The notes: generated by a model not told the origin, from the sequence alone. 64,000 nucleotides of DNA from Anopheles merus (GCF_017562075.2 NC_054081.1:6491502-6555501), one strand, 5' to 3'. Positions 37,001 through 49,032 are shown, counted from the stretch's first letter. Numbers and translations are program-made.

Positions 37001-38129
37001 CACAAAACACAATCATTGGCTGGCATCGCGAGTCGTAACGACTATCGTACATCGATTATTTTTTTATCGATTAGAACGATCGTCAAATTACAAACGACAA
37101 TGCAGCTAACGATGGTCGTTAAGACTGTCGTCAGGGGAATGTCAAACACGAAAACATTTTTTTCGGTAATTTATTCGAGGATCGTTCATAGCCTAGGTAC
37201 GGTTGTTAAATATCGTTTATTCATCGCCGACAATTGAACAGTCGTGAACCTGCAAACAAGTTTTATTTATGATTTATTTATTTTTTTTTTTAATTTCTTT
37301 CCGAAATCAAAAATTTATTTTTTTTAAAGAACAAAAACGCAACGACTTCAACGATGTAGTCAAATTACTTTAGAATGTCCACAATATTAGGCGGCGCTCT
37401 GGCACCAATCGAACAAGACATTCAACTAAAAACAAATACATAAACAAATACATATATATGCACCGCATGTGTTTTGGCACGGATGATTGTTTCCATTTTT
37501 CGTTGTAAAATTTGAATAACACTGTTTTTATTATTATTGTGAGCTGCTAGCAAATTATGTGTTGAATCTTCCCTCTGTAACTGGATTTTCGTTTGAACTA
37601 TGAAAATGTTTCATTTTGGAGATCAAAAGATAAGCGTTTTGCACTGCACCATGGCAGATCTATGAGACATCGAACTGATGACAGAGCGCCGATCGAGCAA
37701 AGTCGTGTTTGTTTGACTAAACTCTAAAACCTAAAATGAACACCCACAGAAAGAGGCTAAACTGTTTGATACCACATTTGACAGCGAAACGAACATCAAT
37801 CAACATTCGCCGGCGAATTGAAGGCGATCAGCAGTGCATTTAGCAGTAATTAAATGCCTTTGAAATATGTCAATGAAAAATTTCGCTTTTAATTTCAAAT
37901 TTGAAATTGAAACTGTCAAAAGAAGACTTTACCAAGCGTCTTCAACACTGCACTGTTGTAGTGTTCCCAGATATGAGCGTGAGATTTGATAGCACGATTT
38001 ACGTGCTATGTTCTCTTGCGTTAAGCACTGAGCTATTTAACTTTATTAAAGATGGTCTGCATTATTCGGTTGTTAAAGACCAACCCGTTGGAAGGTGTTA
38101 ATATATCAAACTTATTTCGATAACTCTAA
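34025..38129. other. Non-coding spacer
   Basis: No exon recognised. Two TTGCATACATTTAGG motifs sit 60 bp apart at 34595 and 34655. G-runs near 35248 and 35429, and poly-T at 36182-36201, are low complexity. A patch at about 37024-37235 is rich in AACGAC/GTCGTT words on both strands. Overlapping frames of 60-126 codons have no domain. Confidence 0.5.
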
Positions 38130-38378
38130 TACAGGGTTTCCCACGATTTATTGGTCGGTTCTCATCAATTTTTGGTGGGTTCTCATATTTTGTTGGTGCG
38201 TTCCCACGATTTTTCGGTCGTTTCGCAGAATTTTTTGGTCCAATTGTATTGATATCCAATCGGAAAATACCAATAAATTATGGGAACGAACCAAAAATCT
38301 ATGGGATACGACCAAAAAATCGTGGGAACGCAACAAAAAATCATGGGAACTGACCAATAAATCGTGGGAAACCCTGTA
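38130..38378. mobile_element. Fully palindromic MITE (CAGGGTTTCCC ends, TA duplication)
   Basis: A 245-bp element (38132-38376) starts CAGGGTTTCCCACGATTTAT and ends with its inverse, flanked by TA. The arms are built from a roughly 21-bp unit (TTTTTGGTNGGTTCTCA...), repeated about four times per arm. The whole element could fold into one hairpin. Confidence 0.8.
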
Positions 38379-40775
38379 AAAGGAGAAATGAGATACATAA
38401 TTCTCCCATCCTGATAATGAAGGGTGAACATAGTCATTATAATGTTTTTTAGAAAGGTATTATTTTAATTTTGCTCCTCATAAATTTGGTTTGTTCTAAT
38501 TATAGCAAGACAATATTAATTTAAAAAGAAATAAACACAGAAAAAACTAAATAAAAATCAGGATTTGAACACACGCTTTCTCGATTCGGAACCAAAAGCG
38601 TTGTCACTACTCTATTTGGCAGTTACAGTAATGATGGTGCAAAACCAGTATATAAACAAACTAAGATGGCGGCAAGCTATCTGTTCTCGTTGAATCAAAA
38701 AGTTGAAAGATTTCGAAGAGAACCCGCTACAGTCGTGAAAGTTTCGGTTGAAATCTTTATTCGCCTTCTAAGGCGACTACGGCCTTAAATTCCTTCTAAA
38801 TGCCTTCTAAGCCGTTTAAAGCTGGTAGGGTAAGGACAGCGACTAATTTTCAATAAAGACTTGTATATCAAAAACTAACGAGGAAGGCCACGCCAGTGTA
38901 CAGTGAAGCTGCCGGGATGAAAACTCAAAATTTCACCATCATAGTTCTTTAATCCGAGAAAAACATTGTGGTCTACACCATCAAACTAAGAAAAAACCAA
39001 GGTTTCAATTCCCTTGTCGTATAAGTTATTATGATGGAGACTCCTTAAGTTTTCAAAAAAAACTCATCATAACAGCTTTTTTCCTTCTTTAAACCATGTT
39101 AACTTTCACAAAAATCAACCAAATTTTAAAAATGAATATTTTTTGAAATGGTTTTAATGTATTCTAGCCAAAATAAGTTAGTTTATATGTCAATTACTTG
39201 AAAAGTTATAGGATATAGTGAGCATTACTTCCGCTAAATTGTATCAATCATGTACCTTTGACATCACGCCAAATTTGAACACATTCCAACACCGTGGTAT
39301 CATGTATACCAGGTTAAAGCTTTACAGCTCAACAAAAGATCTGCAAAGAAATTAGACGCTGCTTTGCGCAACTTTGGCAGATATTGCCATTTTAATAACA
39401 GTATAAAATATTCAATAAAACAATGCACAAACATCTGGTGAAGGATGACTAATATTCGTATGTTTGGTTTGTTTCGGGCAGTTTTTGATGGAATTTGCCC
39501 ATCGAATGTGATGATCAATGACGACGTGATGATAGATCATCGATATTTCATCAATGTTGATAGTAAATGTTGAATGTTGAATGTTGATAGTAAATCAAAT
39601 GTAACATGTAATCATTATTTTATTATAGTCAGGGTACGTAATATATAACGTATAACCCCGTATTTTCGTTACGCAGCCAAAGAAGAACATGTATGGGATA
39701 TAAGTATATTTTCAAAATATTTATAATCTTTGCAACATAATCATAACATAACGAATGAAATCCAACTCCAACGGCAAACAAATCAAAATTAAAAATTTAA
39801 CCTTCCTTGAATCGTAGATATTAACGTCTTTAAATGCTTGACAGTTGTATCTCTCGATTCTCATTCTCTCATGAGCGTCGAACGGATTTCGTCGTTCGAA
39901 GCCGGTACTCGTCCCGACAAACGGGAACGTTCGACCCCGGCAGGTAGAACTCATTCTTTCACGCGCTTCCACGCAAACAATGAGAGCCCAAATTTTAATG
40001 GATTCATGCCGAGGGGTATGAGGAAACTTGAGGAAGCAAGGAGAAACGCTCTGCGATGAGAGTTCGCATTCTGTTTTACACGCGCGCTTCACTAACACCA
40101 ATACAAATACCGTGCTTTGACGAGCCGTCTGTGAATGTGTGTGTCTTCTTTCAGCGAGCTCAACAACTTGGAGCTGCTCGTCACATCGTGTTGTCTCGCT
40201 TACACTTCAGCATCGAACCATCGCTCCGTGTGTTCCCCCTCCTACGCGTACAAAACCACCAGCACAGCGCGACGCTTTGCCGGAGATGGTTGTGCGCGTT
40301 TTGTTTTAAGTCCCGCGCGCAGTGTTTGTGCGCTGATGCGCATTTCGTTCAAAGTCTCGTGCGCTGGTGTGTTATGGTGAAGTGTGAAGGACAGGTAATA
40401 ATTTGCTGAACAGAGGCAACGCAGATTGTCGACAAGTTTCCCGCAGCCTGGCTCAACCCGGTACTTTGCAGTATTACGCCATTCTTGAGTATGATAGATT
40501 CTAACTGAGTTGTGAAAGTTTACTTTATGTTTCAATAAAATATGTAATGTAACCAAAAATGACCGTGTTTGTGTTTGCTTTTAGAATTGATGCGCATTTG
40601 CGATCGAGTCTATGCATGAAAGAAAACGAGAAACGAAATAAACAACAAGCTTTTTATGTGTTGGTAGCATGGCTCAAAAGAACACGAACACATTGAGAAC
40701 TGCAGAGCGCACCGTGCGTTCCGGGTGGGGAGGGGGAGTGCTCGCGCGAGGGTGTAACTCATTCCTCCAAGAGTA
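38379..40775. other. Non-coding spacer with a tRNA-like SINE piece
   Basis: Besides the tRNA-like stretch at 38558-38625 I recognise nothing. A small TGTTGAATGTTGA repeat lies at about 39555-39590. The 39.8-40.4 kb part is GC-richer and has overlapping frames without motifs. Confidence 0.5.
38558..38625 (-). repeat. tRNA-like sequence, probable SINE head
   Basis: On the minus strand a pol III A-box-like TGCCAAATAGAGTAGTGAC is followed 40 bp later by TGTTCAAATCC, a good B box. The arms do not fold into a normal tRNA (no clear acceptor stem), so a tRNA-derived SINE or pseudogene is likelier than a functional tRNA. Confidence 0.4.
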
Positions 40776-40893
40776 ACTGCTAACGGGGGACGGTACTCAT
40801 ATCACTCAAAAAATACACTCATTTTGCCGGACGGGACTGCTAACGGGGGACGGTACTCAAATCACTCAAAAAATACACTCATTTTGCCGGGCG
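40776..40893 (+). repeat. Two tandem copies of a 60-bp unit
   Basis: Units start ACTGCTAACGGGGGACGGTA at 40776 and 40836 and differ at only two or three positions, so this is a recent tandem duplication. Confidence 0.9.
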
Positions 40894-40900
40894 GGTTATC

Positions 40901-41303
40901 ATAGGCCGCGGGGCCATGGGATTTCTCAACGCTCATTTTCTCAAGCACTCATGAGTGCTTTTGAGAAACCCTCGTTCTCAGCGTTTGTCGAATCGGAACA
41001 AAATCGGTTTTGAGAATCTTTGAGAAAGATGAGGATGCAGCGATTGGCTTATTGAAATAGGAGCAATTGTGCTATTTGTTTTTCAGTAATCACTTTGGAA
41101 AATGTATTCAATGTTTATTATTGAAAAAAAGGCGATCAAAATCTTATTTTCTATTTAAAGCTCCAAATACAGCTTGAGTGGCTTTATCTGTTTCTCAGAG
41201 TGAGAAAAATTGACGACGGCCACGAGCTCGCGTCTGAGAACAAGTTTTGAGTGCTTGAGAATGTTTTCTCAGCTTGAGAAAGCCCCATGGCCCCGCAGCC
41301 ATA
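40901..41303. mobile_element. 397-bp TIR element next to gene B
   Basis: The ends GGCCGCGGGGCCATGGG and CCCATGGCCCCGCAGCC are inverted repeats with one mismatch, and similarity between the arms continues about 60 bp inward (TTTCTCAA, CTCAAGCACTCA). ATA flanks both sides as a 3-bp target duplication. The element lacks a transposase. It lies about 110 bp beyond the stop codon of gene B. Confidence 0.7.
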
Positions 41304-41374
41304 CAGGTAAAAAGGCAAATGGAAGAAAAAAAACAATTAAAACAAAATGATTTAACAAAATTAATTATAACTTG

Positions 41375-41380
41375 TTTATT
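41375..41380 (-). terminator. Poly(A) signal of gene B
   Basis: AATAAA on the minus strand, about 30 bp after the stop codon. Gene A has no counterpart. Confidence 0.6.
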
Positions 41381-41410
41381 CTGGTGTGGTAGTGCCATAT
41401 CAACGATTCC

Positions 41411-44400
41411 CTATTTATCGCTGAATACCAGCTTCTCTCGCAGATCGAAAGGAAGTCGTGTGCGCTGCTCCATAGTTTCCAAAATCCAATCCAGATTCGG
41501 ATCTGTGTTGATGTAAACATCGGGATAGTAAATACTTGATTTAGCCGAAGAAAACACAGCAAACCCACGCAGAAACTCTCTTTCTCTCGATGTGTGACGT
41601 TGTCGTGAGTGAAGCGTGAAACCAGTGTTAATATGGACTTCATCACCGTCTGTTAGTGTTCGTTTTCTAAGCACACAATGATTTGTCCTGCCAACGGTGA
41701 TTTGAACCTTCAATCCTTGCCACCGATGTTGGCACTCTGCCTGGTCGATGTACCTATCAGAAGCATTGGTAACATTTAAGACATTCAGTGATGAATCATA
41801 ATAGTCCATCAATAGGCTTGATATATCATAGCTACGAATCGTATTTATAATCGGCAAGCAGATGGGCCGCACGTTCGGAAGAGATGTGTCAACAGCGGTG
41901 GCAAGCCGAGCTAACGCAATGTTATTAGCACGATTGGTCGCATTGTACTGCGGATGGACAAATATCTTGTCGATTGCTATGATTTGCGTTGGAAGGTCGC
42001 ATGATTCCGAGTTGTTTGCCTGCAAACACATTTCTTTTTGGGACTCAGTACTACCACCAAAACTAACATTAAACCAGCACCTGAAAAACAAGATTTGATA
42101 ACATTCCTAATACATCTTCAAACTACTAAACTATATACATACTCTTCATCAGCATCATCACAATGGTATACTGGACCAACCACGTATCGATCACTTATGA
42201 GTATCACATAATCGTGGGTGTTTCTATCGGTAAGGATTTTTCCCAACCATGGCATTGGATAGCCGTCTGACGATACGCCGCAGGTTTCAAAGTCAAACAA
42301 AGCGCTCCCAGTGGCATCAAATTCAACTGGCTTCACATTGACTCGTTCAATCCTTAACTTGCCGGGATACGAAGATTGTCGTTCATTTTCTCGCACGTTC
42401 TGAAGTATCCATGCAAGATCTGTCTGCTCAATCTTGTGAAATATGTACGGACCGTGACCTAGGTGTGAGAGAATGAATGACGCATCGACATGCATGCCGT
42501 GCAGAAAGTAGCGCGGGCCGTCTTCGTACGGTACCCTCACCATATACGGGCTACCCGGAATGGAATTCAATGACGCTTGGTGAAATGTTGCAAAATCCTC
42601 TACTGCACATGATACGTCCGTGTTCAAGGTGATAGGGTGACCTAAGTGAAAAAGTCTCTGCTGGCATTTCTGGTAATCGGTCATCTTTAGCACTTTGATT
42701 TCGTATAAAAAGAACAAGTTAGAGGACGATAGAATAACATCTGCGGGTTTGTTACGATGCAGCCCATCCATGAAGGGCAAACAGATCGGCTTGATGGAAG
42801 GATTTGTCAGATCAGCTGGCTCGAGCAGTTCTATCAGTACAAATAGCTGCCTAGGATGATCGGGCGGAGGAAAGATTATGTTTTTAATTTGCGTTGAGTA
42901 TCGTGTGGGGAAGAAGAATTCTCCCAGGACAATGGATCGCCTGCAAAAAAGGACGAGCAAGCAAGAGAAATAAAGAGAGAGGACGATTTACATAGAAATA
43001 TAATGGGTATGGAAGGAAGACACGCGAAAGAGACTTAGAGAAACCATAGGATCAGCTACACATCACGCATAGATACTTACCAATCTACATCGTCCTGCAC
43101 ACTGGTTTGGGGCGCCAAGACGTACCATTCGCTAATGAGCACTACTGTGCTGGTTGTGAACTGCAAATTTCCACCTTCAAGTAATCCCATCCATGGCATG
43201 TAAATAACCTTTCCCATGCTATTGCTAAAGGGGTTGAATGAACCACATTGATCCGTATTGAACAGACGCAATTTTTCATTTCCTGGCTGTTGCTGTAACT
43301 TGCTCCACTCCGACTCGAGTGTTTGCTGAGTTATTTCAGTATCTGTATCATCCACTTCTTCTAGCGCGTTGTACCTCATATTGTACAGTATCCAGTCGAC
43401 ATATCCTTCGATATTTTGGTAAATTGGTGGTGAAGGGGAACGGCAGGCCAGCCCAGCCAGCTCAAATCCCCGAAGAAAGTATTGCTCCTTACCATCGAAC
43501 GTCTTCATTTCTTGGAGCGGTGCACCGCTTGTCAGTGGATAGCAATTTTTTTCGTCCTCTATGCTCTCTATTACGGCGCATAGTCGTTTGTTTTCCAGCA
43601 TCAGCACAATCTGCTTTTCCGCGTATTGTCTCGTGCATTCATCCGACTCCAAATACCGGACAGGAAAGTTATCAAAAATGTTATTGCCTCTTGTTGCCAC
43701 GTATAAGTTTGTCTTCGCGTTCGTTCTAAGCTCTGGTGTTACCGACATGCAAATAGGCTGCACGTTCGGCTGACTGGTGTCTGCTGGGCTCAGCAGCTCG
43801 ATTAGCGCGATATTTTCTGTAGAATTGATTCTGCCGAACTTTGGATGTACAATGACCCTCTGAATTTTCCGGATTTGTTCAAAAACTTTACACTTTGTAG
43901 ACTCATTACCATCATAGCATGTTGCTATCTCACTACCGGTGACACCGCCTAGTGAAATATAAGGTCTTTGGGTGGAAAGCATAACTTTATTAAGTTTATT
44001 GTTATGCAAACCTTTTGCTATAATAAGACAATACTTACATGACAACGATATTGAAGCAATGTGCCGGCCCGACAGCATACCAATCGCTGATCAGTGTAAC
44101 CATGCACCTCGGACTATCTTCATTCGGTATCTTGACCTTTCCCAACCATGGTAGAGTAAAGTTATATCGATTATCAACTACAATTGTGGATTTCACACCA
44201 CAGGTGTCAAAGTTGAACAACCGCAGCTTCTCCTCGTAGTCCACTTCCAGCACTTCACTCTCGACCGGTAGCACACGCTGATCGACGTACTGCTTAATCC
44301 ATTCCACGTACTGGGCCACGTCGGTGTAGACGGTGTACCTGAGCGGATCACACAGTCCACTGATTCCCCGCGCTGGAGTGAACGACACCAAGCCGCGCAC

Positions 44401-45218
44401 GAACCACCGACCGCTGACCTCGAAGAACATGCCTCCGCCGCTATCTCCATTGCACGCACTCACACCGTTCTGTCCTTTGCCGCAGAACATGTCCAACGTT
44501 AGATGCGTTCCGTACACGGCCCGATCACTTGCAATGCACGTGTAAGGATCCACCACTCCAATCGCGGCTTGCTTGAGCTGCTCCGACACAACATCCCGTT
44601 CGCTCAGCCCAAATCCCACTATTGTTCCGTTTCTGCCCACGATCAGCTCCAGCGCACTGTCCATTGTCCACAGACAGACGGGCTGCACGTACCTGTTCAT
44701 GCTGATGTTGGTCCTGAGCTTGATCAAAGCTATGTCGTGGATGACACTGGCTTTGCTGAACCCAGGATGTATTATTATCTCACGCACATCGAACGTCTGG
44801 CTGTAGTCGCTGGTCTCGTTCAGGTGGATTTGTCCCACGTGTACTGTCACGAGAGCTGCCGAGATCTTGCCGCTTAGAGTGGACACGCAATGAGATGCTT
44901 GAAAGAATAAGAACCATTTAAATATTCTTATTTGCGTCTCTTGAAATGAAACCCAATGCGTTACTTCTTACCCGTCAGAATAGTTGCATCGTCAAGGATG
45001 GAGCCACCGCAAGCGTATTCATTCTGCTCGCCTTTACGATGGAAAATTGCCGCATGCCACGGCCAGTGACCTGCAATGGCATTGGCGCCATTGTGAATCA
45101 GGTAGTTTGTTTTCACTTTGCGTCTGCCGCACGATAAATGATCCTCGTGTCCACGTGTTTGAGCCACCCAATGCAAACACCCAATAAGTAGGAGATAGCA
45201 TTGAAGAGAGCAATACAT
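41411..45218 (-). CDS. Secreted polyserase-like protein: one active and three dead S1 domains
   Basis: Five exons on the minus strand: 45218-44972, 44897-44039, 43965-43081, 42940-42143 and 42080-41411. Introns are GT-AG (74, 73, 140 and 62 bp), and the join gives 1152 residues in frame. The ATG starts a signal peptide; an in-frame ATG 75 codons upstream has no counterpart in gene A. Domain 1 has His85, Asp137 and Ser235 (TASHC, HDIAL, GDSGGG) and should be active. Its pocket residue matching Asp189 is Ser, so specificity is probably not tryptic. Domain 2 (about 317-575) keeps His362 but has Asn420 for Asp and a broken GDSGG (TSGAP). Domain 3 (about 610-848) has Gln655 for His and no Asp or Ser. 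Domain 4 (from about 885) keeps a His (YHC, 923) but has Asn983 for Asp and Thr1082 for Ser. Domains 2 to 4 follow a repeated linker of the type KLRLFN.D.CG. No CLIP domain is seen. A secreted regulator, scaffold or decoy in haemolymph or gut is plausible, but the substrate is unknown. Confidence 0.87.
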
Positions 45219-45645
45219 AATGACACAGTAAAACACACACAACTTCGACACGGAGAGCTTGAGCTTAGCTTGCGATCGCACTGTACCACAGCAGAATTGG
45301 AAGTGATCTTCCCTTTGGCCGCGACCGGTGGAGATGATGAGAGAATAAACGATAAACGCTAATGCTGTGTGGTCGCTGCTATTTTCGGAAACCCCAAAAC
45401 TGGTTCCAAATCGAAACATAAGGCAGCCAGGTTCGAGAATCATCCGCTAGTCGAGTTATGCAAATCAAGAAACTTCCACCTGAAGAGACAACGAAACTAG
45501 TTTGGTCGCGTTAACCATCTGGACATCCACGCTTGACCAGCAAGAAGTCGATGGCGCGTGGCTACAGCGAACGATATGCAATGCAGTATCGTTTGTTTTG
45601 CTTCGATGGCTGTGAATGGTTAAAAAACACCTCAATTGTTGGTGT
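45219..45645 (-). promoter_or_regulatory. 5' flank of gene B, duplicated at gene A
   Basis: It aligns with 9771-10250 and should hold the 5' UTR and promoter. Conserved between copies are GCGACCGGTGGAGATGATGA, TATGCAAATCAAG and ACTAGTTTGGTCGCG. Similarity ends after TTGGTGTA near 45645. No clear minus-strand TATA box. Confidence 0.5.
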
Positions 45646-48498
45646 ATAAAACCGGTATATAGTTGAGATCGGCAGCTGGACGATCTGCATATCAGCAACA
45701 ATCGATCGAACCAGCCAGTGAGCCAGCCGACGACCAACCAAGCTGCAAACCGACAGCCCAATTCTAGTATAGCACTCCATCAGTATAGAATAAAGGTGCC
45801 ATATGTCTTTAATCATATGTGTAAACAATATTATTCCTCTTGATCTTCTATGTATCTTCCACAAAGTCTCATGATGACGCAATGATAAGAAAAATATCAC
45901 TTGATGTTTAACCTTGATGCTAGTTTGACACGCGGGGCATCGCTCTGTGGCAAAATGGGTAGTATGCAAAACAAAGCGTGAAACTTGGAATTACAGGGGG
46001 CAATAGGGGCAAAAACAACAGTGCTTAGGTATGTTTTTTTTTAGTAAAACAAAAAACACTTTAGTGACACTTATAACAAAGGTATCTTATTTACTAGCTT
46101 TAATCTATATTGGCTGTAATATATGCTTTTCAATTGGTGTTGTGCATATTTCTCTTTATAAATATATTTATAATCTGTATATTTGCTCTTTATGAACAAA
46201 TATCAAATAATTAATAAAAAAAATTGACATTATTTCAGTTCATTTCGCTCTCTTCATGCTATTCATATGGTTTTAATCATTAAATATTATTTCAATTCAT
46301 GCTCAAGATCTTCGATAATTCCACATTTCTCACAGCTTTGGTTTGTTTGCAGTTGGTATTTAAATTTATTTTTTTCAGCCATTTTTTTTTCGTTAATTAA
46401 AAGATACTAATAGCTTCGTTGTTTTAAATTCATTTTGTTTTTTTTTTTTAACATTACCCCATGATCCTGTTCCATTTCAGTGGTGGGTTTTTGGATTGAC
46501 TATGTGGTAGGGGAAGCGGATCTATTACTTTTTTTATACATTTCTCTAGCGGAAGGATTATTTATATATCTACAATTTAAATAAGCTAATTCAATTCTTA
46601 TTGGCACTAAGCAGGCATAGAATGATGGAAGCTTCTTGTAAAAATAATATGTTGTTTTTCAATAAGGTGTCGGTTGATCAATAATGTTCTAAGCTTGAGC
46701 TCTGGTATTGGCAAGTTAAGACCTTCCTTGGCTCTGTATAAAACAAGTATCATTGGCCAAATCATTTATTTATTTATTTATTTTGTGCACAAACACAACA
46801 CCCATAAATAGTCTCACCAAGCGCCATGAGTCAAACTGCCAATTGGTCAATTTTGCCTCGCATGCAGCATTTTTGCATTTTTCTATAATATTCAATTGTC
46901 CTGCATACTTCAGACAAATAGTATAAAAATACCTTATCTCTATAGTAAAATTCTAGTATAATGCTGATCAGCGCTACTTTCCAACGCTTGTTGGGTCCTC
47001 TTTGTTTACTATGGGAATCGCTTTCGCTATGGGAAATGCAAATCCAACTTTGTTCGAACGATACAAATGACAATTAGAATTGAACAGCTGAAGGCCTTTT
47101 GAACGATCGATATTCGACTGACCGTTGTATTAAAACCTATGCTTTTGAAACGAAAACCCGGCTTTTGAAAAATGTGCAAAAATATGTTGGCCTGTTAAGA
47201 CAAAATTTTTGTTTTATTTTTGTTTTTGGTTGGCGGACCGTGCTAACTGAAAAGCACTCTTTAGGTAGCTTTTTCACGGTGCGATTGTTTAATGACGAAT
47301 CTTTCCCCCTCCATCGTCACAAAAAGATACGCGAACCGTGTTGCGTTTTCATGGCACGTTTTTTTCTGTGGATTCAGAAATGGCAATTATGGTGGAAGCA
47401 TAGCTAAATAATGTAATCTGAGAAATGTGTTCCAATAAGTGGTCCAAGGAACTATCCAGGAAGCCTCAACGCCAGTAGATAGTGTCCCACTTTATATGGC
47501 ACCCACTGTAGGCTCAGATGCAAGAACATGAAGCGGCAACATTCCTACAACATTGCTACAAAAATACTGCATTTACCATTATAGGCTTTTGATACTTATT
47601 AAGTACCAATCAGCCGGAAAGCTAATTAAGGCTAAAGGCAACAGTCCATACGAGACTTGAACCCAAGACGAACATGTAGTTAAGTCTTGCAAGTTGACTA
47701 TAGTGCCACAGGACCCTCCGATGCAGCAAATAACAAATAAAATCCACTGGATTGGATAGTTCCATGACTGAGAGAGATTCAGGCTATGCCGAATTAAAAA
47801 GGGTCCCGAATTTGGGGCAGGAGCTGTTCCAGGACCGATATGTAACCTTTAACCGTTCGAGGACCAGTAAAAGTTTGGAATCAGTTACAGTATCGGTAGC
47901 TACATGTTACAGCCTCTGTATAGGGCCAAGATCAGTTCCAGGACCCGTGTGAGCTCTGGTATCGGTACGGGATCAACTCCAGGAGCGGTACGGCTTTGAG
48001 AGCAGTTGCCAGCCCCCGACATTATCTTGCAAACCCTGTAATGGGCTTAAAGTTAACTAGTTATCCAAAATATGCTGTATAAAACTTTCATCCATCCCTG
48101 CAATATTACTCAAAGCTTAAATCTTATTTGATTTAAACATGAAAATTGTCTAAGTTTGCTACTTAATCTTAATTCTCACAGTACATCTTTCATTTGAACA
48201 TTGGAATTTATTCTTCCAGTGAAATAATGCTTCCATAAAGGGTGTCGATTTGACCGCATCTTCCCATAGAAGATTGCAGAAGGGGCCGTTTATGAACGTT
48301 GGGTCGCTTGTAATTCCTTTAATTAGTTAGGCCCTGAATTCATTGTCTTTTTCCAACTGCTATTCGTGCTATTGCCTACTTAGTAGGCCCTACTAGAAAA
48401 TGAATCCGCTAAATTGCCATCTATGGTTGAGTACTCCCGGATCATCTCACAAGGGCAACGATATGGGTTGTACGCGTCTAGCAAGCTAACTCTTTCCG
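45646..48498. other. AT-rich non-coding spacer
   Basis: No exon recognised. A (TTTA)n run is at about 46767-46780. A tRNA-like SINE piece lies at 47640-47720. At about 47790-48000 a degenerate repeat of the type ATCAGTTCCAGGACCG and its variants is present. Confidence 0.5.
47640..47720 (-). repeat. tRNA-derived SINE fragment
   Basis: On the minus strand TGTGGCACTATAG (A-box-like) is followed by GGGTTCAAGTC (B box at 47654-47664) with about 35 bp between them, the spacing of a tRNA-derived pol III promoter. An anticodon-like arm is present, but no intact tRNA fold. It resembles mosquito SINE heads. Confidence 0.45.
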
Positions 48499-49032
48499 CC
48501 ATTCAATTTCTAACGCTTAACGCTTATGATTGGATACAATAGTCAAAAGTGCACAACCATCTACAAATTAGTCAAATCCTAACGATGGATTCGTGTGCTC
48601 ATTTCGCCTTAAAGTATGCAATTTTCGTGACATAAAATCGTTGCATACAAAACAATCCAACGCGATGTACACACACAAACGGAAGTAAATGGCTTTTAAC
48701 TGATTTCGTACGTTAACCGCCCAAAGGTATGCAATCTTCACAGCAATTGATGCTTTTTTACAAAACAAAACAATCAAACGTCAAGCTCGATACGAAAATA
48801 AAACAAAGTAAATTACTTTTAACTGATTTTGCACTTTATCCGCCTAAAGGTATGCAATCTTCACAGCATTGAATGCTTTTTTAACAATACAAAACAATCA
48901 AACGTCAAGCTCGCTACGCAAAAAAACGTAAGTAAATTACTTTCAACTAATTTTATACTTTATCTGCCTAAAGGTGTGCAATCTTCACAGCAATTAATGC
49001 TTTTTACAATACCATTCAATTTCTAACGCTTA
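48499..49032 (+). repeat. Satellite array 1 (~123-bp unit), flanked by a 21-bp direct repeat
   Basis: Four units with the core CGCCTAAAGGTATGCAATC have GTATGC (or GTGTGC) at about 48614, 48728, 48850 and 48974, spaced 114-124 bp. The array begins TATGATTGGATACAATAG at 48525, as does array 2. The 21-bp sequence starting CCATTCAATTTCTAACGC occurs exactly on both sides (48499-48519 and 49012-49032). Confidence 0.85.

Noticed and set aside
38558..38625. A functional tRNA gene
   Set aside because: A and B box-like sequences are present but no acceptor stem or regular cloverleaf could be drawn; kept only as a SINE-like piece.
45218..45443. A longer N-terminus for gene B from an upstream in-frame ATG
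   Set aside because: The extension is not conserved as coding in gene A and would bury the signal peptide; the internal ATG gives a standard secreted start.
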